A stretch of DNA of 64,000 nucleotides from an uncultured Erythrobacter sp. (GCA_947501215.1 CANMUS010000002.1:434001-498000); one strand, 5' to 3'; positions 22,404-30,369 are shown, counted from the stretch's first letter. A program made the numbers and translations. Notes: generated by a model not told the origin, from the sequence alone.

Positions 22404-22658
22404 ATGGGTCTCCTCATCCTGATTGTCGTGGGCGCCATCCTAGGATGGCTTGCGACAATCGTTCTCAGGATCGAAGACGGCCGCACCATTGCGATGAACG
22501 CAGGTGTCGGCGTCCTCGGATCACTGCTCGCCGGCCTTGTTGCCAGCGGCGGATCCGTGGTCGGCGCGGTCAGCGGCATCGCCCTGTTGTGGGCCGTTGT
22601 CGGAGCTGCCGTTGCAATCGGCATTTTCAATTTCGTGCGCCAGCGTGCCTATCAATAA
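22404..22658 (+). CDS. GlsB/YeaQ/YmgE family stress-response membrane protein
   Basis: A small, very hydrophobic, Gly-rich protein of 84 residues with three membrane segments: MGLLILIVVGAILGWLATIV, MNAGVGVLGSLLAGLVASGG and SGIALLWAVVGAAVAIGIFN. This is the transglycosylase-associated (PF04226) family, often induced by stress. ATG 22404 is preferred: AAGGA at 22390-22394 is nine bases upstream, whereas the earlier ATG at 22395 abuts it directly. The next gene, a lipoprotein, follows in the same direction 74 bases later, with a GAGCCGC/GCGGCTC hairpin (22687-22711) between them. Confidence 0.88.
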   Translation: MGLLILIVVGAILGWLATIVLRIEDGRTIAMNAGVGVLGSLLAGLVASGGSVVGAVSGIALLWAVVGAAVAIGIFNFVRQRAYQ

Positions 22659-22732
22659 GCGATAGACTGCAATCGTACCACGAAAGGAGCCGCCGCATGT
22701 TGCAGCGGCTCGCCAATACAAGGGGAATAAAC

Positions 22733-22999
22733 ATGAAGTTCAACAAGACCACGATCGTCGCGTCGGCCGCCGCTCTCAGCCTCGGCCTCGCAGCATGTGA
22801 CGGCCCGACTGAAGAGGCCATGGAAGATAACGCAGAGATGCAGGAATCGGAACTCGACGCACAGGCTGAAGCCATGGAAGACGCCGGCGCTCCGGAAGCC
22901 GAAGTCGAAGCTATGGAAGACCAGGCTGATGCCGTGGAAGACCAGGGCGAAGAGATGGCCGACACCGTCGGTGAGGAGATGGACGGCAACGAGATGTAA
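22733..22999 (+). CDS. Small acidic lipoprotein
   Basis: An 88-residue protein. MKFNKTTIVASAAALSLGLA is followed by AC, giving a lipobox (LAAC), so it is probably a lipid-anchored envelope protein. The mature part is extremely acidic with Met-Glu-Asp repeats (EAMEDNAEMQESELDAQ, EAMEDQADAVEDQGEEM) and probably helical or disordered. AGGGGA stands six bases before ATG 22733. A frame open from 22445 exists but lacks family sense and overlaps the preceding gene. It resembles the acidic lipoprotein at 29940-30245 in style, not in detailed sequence. Function unknown. Confidence 0.7.
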   Translation: MKFNKTTIVASAAALSLGLAACDGPTEEAMEDNAEMQESELDAQAEAMEDAGAPEAEVEAMEDQADAVEDQGEEMADTVGEEMDGNEM

Positions 23000-23051
23000 T
23001 CTCGTTTGCGAAGTCTTTGCGGCCAAGCTCCTGTAGTTTGGTCGAAGCAAG

Positions 23052-23080
23052 ACGGCCCCGGAGCGATCCGGGGCCGTTTT
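23052..23080 (+). terminator. Rho-independent terminator between the lipoprotein and phhA
   Basis: Stem ACGGCCCCGGA (23052-23062), GCGA loop, TCCGGGGCCGT (23067-23077), then a T-run ending at 23080. It ends the rightward unit; it may also slow leftward transcription from phhA, but that side lacks a clear T-run. Confidence 0.85.
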
Positions 23081-23109
23081 CGTCTGGCAGATCGGCTATG
23101 CCCGAATGA

Positions 23110-24066
23110 TCAGACCGCTTTTGCACCGCTCCCGCGTCCGCCGCGTAGCGTGTATTCCAGCGTGCCTTCGTTGACCACGTAATCGACGTCGATCAACGCC
23201 GTATTGGCATAGGTAAAGCCCGGGCCCAGGCTGCGATAGAGCTTGTCGAAATCGCGCTCCACCGTCTGGCGGTAGAGATCCTCGAAGCTCTCGATCACGA
23301 AATAGGTCGGCTGCAGATCGCTGATCACGTAATCGGTGCGCATCACGCGGTCGACGTTCAGCATTATGCGGTTGGGGCTCTGCGCCTCGGTCGCATAGAC
23401 CACTTCCGTCGGCCCCGAGAGGATGCCTGCGCCATAGGCACGAATGTCGCCCGGCGCTTCCTGAAGCAGGCCGAACTCGACCGTGTACCAATATAGCGCG
23501 CCCAGCGCCTTCAGCCGGTTATAGCGCATCGCCTTCCACCCGGCGCGGCCGTATTCCTGCATGTAATCGGCATAGACCGGATCGGTCAGCATCGGCACAT
23601 GGCCGAACACGTCGTGAAAAACGTCCGGCTCCTGGATGTAGTCGAAAGTCTCGCGCGTCCGAATGAAGTTGCCCGCGGGGAACCGGCGATTGGCGAGGTG
23701 CCAGAAGAACACGTGATCGGGGATCAGCATCGGCACGGGCACCACGCTCCACCCGGTGAGCTTGTCCAGCTCTTCGCTCAGCGTGCCGAATTCGGGCACA
23801 CCGCCGCGCCCGAGATCTAGTTTTTCGGTGCCCTCCATGAAGGCCGTCGCCGCCCGGCCGGGCAGCACCTTCATCTGGCGCGCGAAAAGATCGTCCCAGA
23901 TCGCATCGTCTTCGCTGTCGTATTCGGTCTGCTTCGGCTCCAGCCAGTCCTCGCCGACATGCTCGGGCCGTTTGAGCGGAGCGGTGAATACATCTGCCGG
24001 AAGGTCCGGCAGCCGGCTAAAGTCCTGTTCGGAACCTGCCTGTTCGTTATCTGTAAGTGTCGCCAT
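23110..24066 (-). CDS. phhA: Phenylalanine 4-monooxygenase
   Basis: Pterin- and iron-dependent hydroxylase that converts phenylalanine to tyrosine, the first step of phenylalanine breakdown. About 318 residues, the catalytic domain only, as in bacteria. The iron ligands are His151 and His156 in DVFHDVFGHVPML and Glu197 in YWYTVEFGLL. Other conserved stretches are PVPMLIPDHVFFWHLANRRF and GAGILSGPTEVVYA. I choose ATG 24066; a TTG at 24105 in the same frame would add 13 residues with no clear ribosome site. Divergent from the PPK2 gene, the two starts being 60 bases apart. Confidence 0.95.
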   Translation of the reverse strand: MATLTDNEQAGSEQDFSRLPDLPADVFTAPLKRPEHVGEDWLEPKQTEYDSEDDAIWDDLFARQMKVLPGRAATAFMEGTEKLDLGRGGVPEFGTLSEELDKLTGWSVVPVPMLIPDHVFFWHLANRRFPAGNFIRTRETFDYIQEPDVFHDVFGHVPMLTDPVYADYMQEYGRAGWKAMRYNRLKALGALYWYTVEFGLLQEAPGDIRAYGAGILSGPTEVVYATEAQSPNRIMLNVDRVMRTDYVISDLQPTYFVIESFEDLYRQTVERDFDKLYRSLGPGFTYANTALIDVDYVVNEGTLEYTLRGGRGSGAKAV

Positions 24067-24125
24067 ATCGTTACCGGTGATACTGGGTTTGCGTCCTTTG
24101 TTCAAACGAAGCCGGAGATCGCCCG

Positions 24126-24896
24126 ATGAAACGCAAGCAATACGAAGCCGCGCTCGATCCGATGGAGGAGGAACTCGTCGGCATGGCCCGTTGGGCGCGC
24201 ACGACCGGGCAGCGGATCGTGGTGCTGTTCGAGGGCCGCGACACCGCAGGCAAGGGCGGCGCGATCAAGGCGGTGCGCGAACGGCTCAATCCGCGTCAGT
24301 GCCGCGTGGTGGCGCTTTCCAAGCCGACCGAGGCCGAACAGACGCAATGGTATTTTCAGCGCTATGTCCAGCACCTGCCCAGCGCGGGCGAGATCGTCCT
24401 GTTCGATCGCAGCTGGTACAATCGCGCCGGGGTGGAGCAGGTGATGGGCTATGCCTCGCAGGCCGAGGTCGACGCATTTCTGGAACAGGCGCCGGTGTTC
24501 GAGAAGATGCTGATCGATGACGGCATCCTGCTGTTCAAATACTGGCTGACCACCGATCAGGCACAGCAGGAAGAGCGGCTGCGCGAACGGTTGGAAGATC
24601 CGCTGAAGCGCTGGAAGCTGTCGCCGATCGATCTCGCCGCGCGCGCAAAATACGATGCCTATACGGCGGCGCGCGAGGCCATGCTGGCCGCGACGCATAC
24701 CGAGCATGCGCCCTGGACCCTAGTGGATTTCAACGACCAGAAACGCGGCCGGCTGACGCTGGTGCGCGACCTGCTCGACCGTTTGCCCGACACGCATGTC
24801 GACCCGCCTGCGATCGATTTTCCCGAGCTGGGCCGCGATCCGTCCACGGAAAGCTATTCGGTGCTAAAGCCCATTGCGCCCTATCCGCTGGACTAG
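24126..24896 (+). CDS. ppk2: Polyphosphate kinase 2 family protein
   Basis: PPK2 enzymes transfer phosphate between polyphosphate and nucleotides. This is the single-domain form, 256 residues. Walker A is FEGRDTAGKGG (residues 35-45), the lid and Walker B region is VLFDRSWYNRAGVEQVMGY, and KYWLTTDQAQQEERLRERLE and RWKLSPIDLAARAKYDAY are family blocks. Whether it favours making NTP or polyphosphate cannot be read from these motifs alone. GGAG precedes ATG 24126. Its stop overlaps the convergent dehydratase gene by four bases (CTAG). Confidence 0.93.
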   Translation: MKRKQYEAALDPMEEELVGMARWARTTGQRIVVLFEGRDTAGKGGAIKAVRERLNPRQCRVVALSKPTEAEQTQWYFQRYVQHLPSAGEIVLFDRSWYNRAGVEQVMGYASQAEVDAFLEQAPVFEKMLIDDGILLFKYWLTTDQAQQEERLRERLEDPLKRWKLSPIDLAARAKYDAYTAAREAMLAATHTEHAPWTLVDFNDQKRGRLTLVRDLLDRLPDTHVDPPAIDFPELGRDPSTESYSVLKPIAPYPLD

Positions 24897-25759
24897 GCGA
24901 GGCTGGCTCGGGCCTTCAGGCACTCGCGCCCGTCGGCGGCAATCGCAGCGAGTTCGATGCCCGCTTCGCCCTGCCGCAGCGCCAGATGGAGCGGCTCGTC
25001 TGCAATCGCCGGGCTGATCGCGCGGAAACCGAAGCTGGCGAGGCGATTGTCGCCGAACTCGCGCGCCGCCAATTGCAGCAACAGGCTCGCCATCAGCGGC
25101 CCGTGCACCACCAACCCGCGATAGCGCTCCACATCACGCGCATAAGGCGCATCGTAATGGATGCGGTGGGTATTGAAGGTCAGCGCGGAATAGCGGAACA
25201 GCAGGCGGGGATCGGGCACCAGCATTAGATGCGCGTCCCAATTCGCCGGGTTGAATGAACCCCCTGTCGTAGGCGGGCTGAGCGGCGCGTCGCTTGCTGC
25301 CGCCTCGCGATAAACCAGCGTCTGTCGTTCGGTAACCGCCAGCGCTCCATCGGCGCTGGTGCGGTGATCGACATCGACGAAGACGAGCGTGCCGCTGCGC
25401 CCCGATTTCTCCTCGATCGACGCGATGCGGGACACGCGCTCGATCTGCGCGCCGATGGCGATGGGCGCATGGAACTGCATCTTGCTCGCCGCCCACATCC
25501 GGCGCGGGAGCGGTACCGGCGGAAAGAAACTGTCGGCACTGTCGCTGCGCTCGGGGTGACCATCCTCGCCCAAGGCTTCGGTCGGCGCATCCGGTGTGCA
25601 AAGACACAGATGGATCCCCTGCGGCATCGCACCGTCGTCGGGAGCCGGAAGATCAAAGGTGCCCGCCCAGCGCGCTGCAAGCGCCGGGTCGAGCCGGTCG
25701 TGCGAAACCTGCTCGCGCCCCAGCCAGTCGGACCAGTCCTGTGCGGCGGCGTCGCTCAT
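24893..25759 (-). CDS. FAS1-like hot-dog dehydratase (MaoC-related, mesaconyl/itaconyl-CoA hydratase-like)
   Basis: A 288-residue protein with two hot-dog halves. The N-terminal half (about 1-140) has SFFPPVPLPRRMWAASKMQF, typical of the FAS1-like dehydratase domain. The C-terminal half has FRYSALTFNTHRIHYDAPYA and GLVVHGPLMASLLLQLAARE, the substrate-binding and catalytic His region of MaoC hydratases. Relatives hydrate mesaconyl-C4-CoA or itaconyl-CoA, or act in fatty-acid pathways; the substrate here is unknown. The start overlaps the thiolase stop as TGATG (25757-25761). It is the last gene of the acyl-CoA operon. Confidence 0.82.
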   Translation of the reverse strand: MSDAAAQDWSDWLGREQVSHDRLDPALAARWAGTFDLPAPDDGAMPQGIHLCLCTPDAPTEALGEDGHPERSDSADSFFPPVPLPRRMWAASKMQFHAPIAIGAQIERVSRIASIEEKSGRSGTLVFVDVDHRTSADGALAVTERQTLVYREAAASDAPLSPPTTGGSFNPANWDAHLMLVPDPRLLFRYSALTFNTHRIHYDAPYARDVERYRGLVVHGPLMASLLLQLAAREFGDNRLASFGFRAISPAIADEPLHLALRQGEAGIELAAIAADGRECLKARASLA

Positions 25760-27003
25760 CAGGCCGCCCGTTCGAAGATCGCAGCCATGCCTTGGCCGCC
25801 GCCGATGCACATGGTTTCGAGACCATAGCGGACTTCGCGGCGCTGCATCTCGTGCGCCATATCGGCGAGGATGCGGATGCCGGTCGCGCCGATAGGATGG
25901 CCGAGCGAAATGCCCGAGCCGTTTACGTTCACGATCTCGCGGCGACTGTCGTCTTCGGCAAAACCCCAGCCTTTCAGGACGGCAAGGGCCTGCGGCGCGA
26001 AGGCTTCGTTGAGTTCGATCAGGCCGATGTCGTCCCAGCCCATGCCGGTGCGCTCGAACAGCTTCTCGACCGCCGGGACCGGGCCGATGCCCATGCGACT
26101 GGGGTCGCAACCGGCCGCGCTCCAGCTGTTGAACCACAGGATCGGTTCGAGGCCGAGTTCCTCGATCTTGTCTTCCGCCACCACGAGGCAGGCTGCCGCG
26201 GCGTCGTTCTGCTGGCTGGCATTGCCTGCCGTCACGATGGCATCGGGATCGCGCTTCAGATCGATGGCGCGCAATTTGCCCAGCGTCTCCATGTCGGCAT
26301 CGGCGCGGAAGCCTTCGTCCTTTGTGAAGACGACCGGATCGCCGCGGCGCTGCGGGATCTCGACGGGGACCAGCTGCTCGTCGAACTTGTCCTCCTCCCA
26401 GGCCTTGGCGGCGTTCTGGTGTGAACGGACGGCAAAGGCATCGGACGCCTCGCGCGAAATATCGTAATCCTTGGCGAGATTCTCGGCGGTCTCGATCATG
26501 CCGGTGATGACGCCAAAGCGCTCGATCGGCTGGCTCATCAGCCGCCCGCGCGTCAGCCGGTCCCACAACACCATGTCGCCCATGCGCGCGCCCATGCGGG
26601 CTTTGGTGGTATAGTGCTCGACATTGGACATGCTCTCGACGCCGCCCGCCAGCACGCAATCGGCGACGCCGGTCTGCACCATCATCGCCGCCGTCGCGAC
26701 GGCCTGCAGGCCCGAGCCGCAGCGCCGGTCGAGCTGGAAGCCGGGCACTTCGATCGGATAGCCTGCCGCCAGCCAGCTCCAGCGCCCGATGGCCGGTGCC
26801 TCGCCGCTGCCGTATCCCTGGCTGAAGACGACATCGTCCACGCGCATCGGATCGACTCCGCTGCGCTCGACCAGCGCCTTGATGATGATTGCGCCCAGCT
26901 CCCCCGCCTCAAGCGGGGCGAGCGTGCCGAGGAACTTGCCCACCGGCGTGCGCAGCGGCTTGCAGATGGCGACGCGGCGGAGGGACTGGCTGGGTGACGT
27001 CAT
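25759..27003 (-). CDS. Acetyl-CoA acetyltransferase family thiolase
   Basis: A 414-residue thiolase. Nucleophile Cys95 is in GFQLDRRCGSGLQAVA, the NEAFAPQ block is present, His is in GSGISLGHPIGATGIR, and the second Cys is in ETMCIGGGQGMAAIFE. It stands between a CoA-transferase gene upstream (4-base ATGA overlap at 27000-27003) and a hot-dog dehydratase downstream (TGATG overlap), so the three proteins are tightly co-translated and probably form one degradation pathway. It belongs to a different branch from the thiolase at 13168-14346, as shown by the longer N-terminus and internal loops. Confidence 0.92.
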   Translation of the reverse strand: MTSPSQSLRRVAICKPLRTPVGKFLGTLAPLEAGELGAIIIKALVERSGVDPMRVDDVVFSQGYGSGEAPAIGRWSWLAAGYPIEVPGFQLDRRCGSGLQAVATAAMMVQTGVADCVLAGGVESMSNVEHYTTKARMGARMGDMVLWDRLTRGRLMSQPIERFGVITGMIETAENLAKDYDISREASDAFAVRSHQNAAKAWEEDKFDEQLVPVEIPQRRGDPVVFTKDEGFRADADMETLGKLRAIDLKRDPDAIVTAGNASQQNDAAAACLVVAEDKIEELGLEPILWFNSWSAAGCDPSRMGIGPVPAVEKLFERTGMGWDDIGLIELNEAFAPQALAVLKGWGFAEDDSRREIVNVNGSGISLGHPIGATGIRILADMAHEMQRREVRYGLETMCIGGGQGMAAIFERAA

Positions 27004-28256
27004 GGCATGATCCTGGTTTTGGAATAGTCGTGGTTATCGTCGCTCGGGGCGGCGACGCCGCTGTCCATCAGCTTGCCGATCGCTCCGGAGGACAGGCCGA
27101 GCGTGTCGGCCAGCACCTGTTCGGTGTGTTCGCCGAGATAGGGCGCACGTTGCGGCTCGCCACGCGGCTTGTCGGGGATGTTGGCGAAGCTGCGGGCGAC
27201 CGGATAGTCGAAACCGCTCGGATTGTCCGGCGTGCGCCCGAACAGCGGATTGTCGCCCACCAGCTGCGGGTCCTGCGCCGCCTCGTAAGGCGTGCGATAG
27301 CGCTCGTAGGTCGTGCCCGCCGCCGCCATGCGCTTTTCGAGCTCGGCATATTCGTGCTGGCCGGCGACGGACTGGAACAGGCCGAGCAGCCGGTCGCGGT
27401 GCTGGAAGCGGGGCGTGTCGCCATCGGCGAAGCGCACGCCGAGCTCTGCCTCGAGCGCGGCGATCTCGTCTTCCAGCCCGAAGGCTTCGACGATGCCGTG
27501 CCATTGCTTGGCGGTGAGCGCTGCGACCATGAAACGCACGCCGTCGCGGGTGATCATGTCGCTGCCGAATGCGCCCCAGATGGCGTTGCCGAGCCGCTCC
27601 CGGTCGCCGCCGCGGAACAGCATTTCGGCTATCGTGCCGCTATTGGCGAGCGTGCCGATGGCGACGTCGCCCAGCGGCACGCGGATTTCGGCGCCTTCGC
27701 CGGTAGCGTCACGGTGGCGGAGCGCCGCGAGCAGGGTGAAGGCGCAATAGGCACCCGTGAGAAAGTCCCAGGCCGGCATCAGCTGGTTGACCGGGGGCGC
27801 GGTTTCCGGGTCCCAGTCGGCGGGGCCGGTCATCAGCGGATAGCCGCTGGCGGCATTGACGGTGAAATCCATCGCCTGGCGGCCGTCATGCCAGCCCATG
27901 ATGCGGACGGAGATCATGTCCTCGCGCGCTTTTGCCATGGCGGCGTGGCTGAGGAAGCTCTTTTCCGGCAGGTTGGTGACGCATTGACCCACAGCGCTGG
28001 CGAGTTCGACGCACAGCTCCCGCCCTTCGCCGCTGCGCAAGTCCAGCGCGACCGATTTCTTCGCGCGGTTGAGGTTCTCCCACGCCAGCGAGCGGCCGTT
28101 GTCCGCCAGCATGAAGCGATCATAATCGAGCCCGCCGTCCTTGTGGTCGACGCGGATGACCTCGGCCCCGAACTGCCCGCAGTACAGGCCGACCGTCGGC
28201 GAGGCGACGAAGCTGGAGACTTCGATGACGGAGAGACCGGAGAGGAAGTCGTACAT
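27000..28256 (-). CDS. CaiB/BaiF family (class III) CoA-transferase
   Basis: Class III CoA-transferase, about 418 residues, moving CoA between acyl groups. Seen: LSGLSVIEVSSFVASPTVGL, the conserved N-terminal helix-strand, and QFGAEVIRVDHKDGGLDYDR. The LNRAKKSVALDLRSGEGREL block follows, as do RIMGWHDGRQAMDFTVNAAS and the usual Gly-rich loops. The catalytic Asp of the family is expected near residue 170 and was not checked by alignment. I choose ATG 28256; another ATG at 28280 lies inside the palindromic element and would make its hairpin code for the first eight residues. No Shine-Dalgarno is visible ahead of 28256. Confidence 0.85.
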   Translation of the reverse strand: MYDFLSGLSVIEVSSFVASPTVGLYCGQFGAEVIRVDHKDGGLDYDRFMLADNGRSLAWENLNRAKKSVALDLRSGEGRELCVELASAVGQCVTNLPEKSFLSHAAMAKAREDMISVRIMGWHDGRQAMDFTVNAASGYPLMTGPADWDPETAPPVNQLMPAWDFLTGAYCAFTLLAALRHRDATGEGAEIRVPLGDVAIGTLANSGTIAEMLFRGGDRERLGNAIWGAFGSDMITRDGVRFMVAALTAKQWHGIVEAFGLEDEIAALEAELGVRFADGDTPRFQHRDRLLGLFQSVAGQHEYAELEKRMAAAGTTYERYRTPYEAAQDPQLVGDNPLFGRTPDNPSGFDYPVARSFANIPDKPRGEPQRAPYLGEHTEQVLADTLGLSSGAIGKLMDSGVAAPSDDNHDYSKTRIMP

Positions 28257-28269
28257 TTTAGTGGCGTGC

Positions 28270-28403
28270 GCTGACGACATCCGTCGTCAGCTTGCGGCTG
28301 TTCCATCCCGCTCCCCCACCCGGCCACCCATAAGATACCGTGCCGTGGGTGGCCGGGTGGGGGAGCGGGACGGAACAGCAAGGACCGGACGGATGTCCGG
28401 TCC
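28270..28403. repeat. Triple-hairpin palindromic element, copy 1
   Basis: Three inverted repeats in a row. Left hairpin: GCTGACGAC, loop ATCC, GTCGTCAGC (28270-28291). Large hairpin: a 34-base arm 28297-28330 pairs with 28346-28379 with one mismatch and a 15-base loop. Right hairpin: GGACCGGAC, loop GGAT, GTCCGGTCC (28382-28403). The outer arms begin GCTGTTCC and end GGAACAGC. The flanks are also roughly symmetrical (T-rich then GTGCG-like), so the full element may span 28256-28423. It lies inside an operon between acyl-CoA dehydrogenase and CoA-transferase. A second copy is at 38247-38378. No U-run follows the stems, so it is not a standard terminator. Confidence 0.9.
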
Positions 28404-28441
28404 GCTCGCAAAAAAGACTCGGGAGCAGGCTCAACATCAAT

Positions 28442-29632
28442 TCACATCCCCTTCGCGAAATCCCGCATCATGTGCTTGGCGATCTGGAGCTGGAGGATCT
28501 GCGTCGTGCCCTCATAGATGCGGTAGATGCGCGCGTCGCGGAAGAAGCGCTCGGCATCGTATTCGGCGAGGTAGCCCGCGCCGCCATAAACCTGCACCAC
28601 CCGGTCGACCACCCGGCCGCACATCTCGCTGGCGAAGACCTTGAAAGCGGCGGCGTGCTTCACCGTGTTCTCGCCCCGATCGACGCGCGCGGTCACATCC
28701 GCCATCATCGCTTCGGCGGCGTAGATCTCGGTCCAGCTTTCGGAGAGCATCTGCTGGATCAGCTGGAAATTCGCGATCGGCTCGCCGAAAGCCTTGCGTT
28801 CGTTTGCATAACGCACCGCGCTGTCGAGAGCGCGCCGGGCATAACCGGTGCTCGCCGCGCCGACCGAAATGCGCCCGTTGTCGAGGCTCATCATGGCGAA
28901 GCGGAAGCCTTGGCCAGTCTCCCCGCCAAGCAGGGCGTCGCCCGGCACATGAACATCGTCAAGCATGATGTCGGCGATATGGCTGCCGGCCTGGCCCATC
29001 TTCTTGTCCGGGCTGCCGACCGACACGCCGGGCGCATCCATCGGCACGATGAAGGCGCTGACGTGAGCGTTCTTGGGCTGCGCGTCCTTTTCGGTGCGCG
29101 CCATGATCAGGCCGACATCGGCGTAGGGCGCGTTGGTGATGTAGCGTTTGGTGCCGTTGAGGATCCAGCCGTTGCCGTCGGGATCGGGTTTGGCGAAGGT
29201 CGCCATGGCCGCGCTGTCGGACCCGCTGCCGGGCTCGGTAAGGCCGAAGCAGGCGATCGCGCCCTCGGCGATCTTCGGCCACCATTCGGCTTTCTGCGCA
29301 TCCGTACCGCCGTTCTTGATCGCCGAATTGAACATGCCGACATTGATCGAGAAGATGCTGCGGAATGCCGGGGCGGCATAGGCCATGGTCTGCACGACCT
29401 TGGCATATTGCGTGACGTTGAGGCCTGCGCCGCCATAATCTTCCGGCACGGTCAGGCCGAACAGCCCCATGTCCTTCATCTCGTCGATGATTTGCGGTGG
29501 AAGCGCATCGTTTTCGATGACGTCTTTCTCTGCCGGGATCAGCCGTTCGCGCACATAGCGGTCGAGCTGTTCGAGGAACTGGTCGAAGGTGTCCGGGTCC
29601 ATGCCAGGATTGTCGGCTGCTGCTACGGTCAC
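28442..29632 (-). CDS. Acyl-CoA dehydrogenase
   Basis: FAD-dependent dehydrogenase of about 396 residues, opening the 2,3 double bond of an acyl-CoA and passing electrons to ETF. Visible: GLFGLTVPEDYGGAGLNVTQ, signature CFGLTEPGSGSDSAAM, NGTKRYITNAPYADVGLIMA, ERKAFGEPIANFQLIQ, QVYGGAGYLAEYDAERFFRD and the catalytic Glu in IYRIYEGTTQIL. The start is GTG 29632, which overlaps the upstream lipoprotein stop as GTGA and has AGGAG upstream; ATG 29602 is an alternative. It heads the enzyme part of the minus-strand acyl-CoA operon. The natural substrate is not evident. Confidence 0.93.
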   Translation of the reverse strand: MTVAAADNPGMDPDTFDQFLEQLDRYVRERLIPAEKDVIENDALPPQIIDEMKDMGLFGLTVPEDYGGAGLNVTQYAKVVQTMAYAAPAFRSIFSINVGMFNSAIKNGGTDAQKAEWWPKIAEGAIACFGLTEPGSGSDSAAMATFAKPDPDGNGWILNGTKRYITNAPYADVGLIMARTEKDAQPKNAHVSAFIVPMDAPGVSVGSPDKKMGQAGSHIADIMLDDVHVPGDALLGGETGQGFRFAMMSLDNGRISVGAASTGYARRALDSAVRYANERKAFGEPIANFQLIQQMLSESWTEIYAAEAMMADVTARVDRGENTVKHAAAFKVFASEMCGRVVDRVVQVYGGAGYLAEYDAERFFRDARIYRIYEGTTQILQLQIAKHMMRDFAKGM

Positions 29633-29844
29633 TGGGTCGGGGTCTCCTGCGGTGTATCTGTCATGTCGGCTTCGCCCTCCTCGCCCAGTGCGTCGGGCGG
29701 CAGGCGGCGCTCGTCGATCATCGAGGCCGCATCGTCGAGCGCTTCGGCCTCGCTGGCCGATATTGCCCGCACGTCCTGCGGCTCGTCGCCAGAGCAAGCG
29801 ATGAGGGCGGCGGTGCTGCAAAGCGCGAGGGCGAGTCGGATCAT
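29629..29844 (-). CDS. Small lipoprotein ahead of acyl-CoA dehydrogenase
   Basis: A 71-residue protein. MIRLALALCSTAALIAC carries a lipobox (LIAC, Cys17), followed by a short acidic tail rich in Glu, Asp, Pro and Thr (SGDEPQDVRAISASEAEAL). Probably an anchored envelope protein; function unknown. The stop overlaps the GTG start of acyl-CoA dehydrogenase (29629-29632), so translation is coupled even though an enzyme and a lipoprotein are unlikely partners. About 40 bases upstream is a GTTACGTAAC palindrome (29884-29893) that could be part of a promoter. Confidence 0.6.
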   Translation of the reverse strand: MIRLALALCSTAALIACSGDEPQDVRAISASEAEALDDAASMIDERRLPPDALGEEGEADMTDTPQETPTQ

Positions 29845-29939
29845 ACCGCAGCTTTAGCTGCTCGGGGGCGACATGCGAAGAACGTTACGTAACTCCGGCC
29901 TGGCGGGGGTACGGCGTGCCACACCCCCGCGCCGAAAGC

Positions 29940-30245
29940 TCAATTTTCGAAGTCGTCTTCGCTCATCGCATCCATGGCGGCTTCGGCGGTGGCAGCGGCA
30001 TTGTCGCCCGCTTCCTGCACCGATGCGGCTTCCGCTTCGGCGGCGGCACCATCGCCGGCGGTGGTGACGGGGTCGGCTTCCATGGCTGCCGGGTCTTCCA
30101 CCGGCTCTTCATCGACGTCCTGCAGCGCCTCTTCGGCGGGGATTTCGACCGTGTCGGCTTCGGCTTCGGTCGATGCATCTTCGGAACTGCCGCAGGCGGC
30201 CAGGGCGAAAGTGGCGGTCGCAGCCAGGGCGATACGCAGGTTCAT
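29940..30245 (-). CDS. Small acidic Ala/Glu-rich lipoprotein
   Basis: A 101-residue predicted lipoprotein. MNLRIALAATATFALAAC ends in a lipobox (LAAC). The mature part is low-complexity, made of Ala, Glu, Asp and Val (STEAEADTVEIPAEEALQDV, then AAAEAEAASVQEAGDNAAAT), and probably unstructured. ATG 30245 has GAGGAG eight bases upstream. A G/C-rich hairpin (29903-29930) follows the stop but lacks a T-run. It is the third small lipoprotein in the window; together with 22733-22999 it suggests a family of acidic surface or periplasmic lipoproteins. Function unknown. Confidence 0.65.
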   Translation of the reverse strand: MNLRIALAATATFALAACGSSEDASTEAEADTVEIPAEEALQDVDEEPVEDPAAMEADPVTTAGDGAAAEAEAASVQEAGDNAAATAEAAMDAMSEDDFEN

Positions 30246-30369
30246 GGTGGTTTCTCCTCTAAGAAGCATTGGATGTCGCAGGGTGTTAAGCGCGACTCCC
30301 GCATATGGAGCAAGGGGAAAATGCCCGCGCGCCGGTTGCGCCTTAGGCCGCAGGCGGCAATCAGGGGAT

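Noticed and set aside
22445-22999. Longer 184-residue frame covering the acidic lipoprotein.
   Set aside because: Its first half overlaps the GlsB-like gene in another frame; the lipoprotein has its own ribosome site and signal peptide from 22733.
28297-28379. Long palindrome as an ordinary rho-independent terminator.
   Set aside because: No T-run follows either side of the stem and it is within an operon; the flanking 9-bp hairpins are not part of any terminator.
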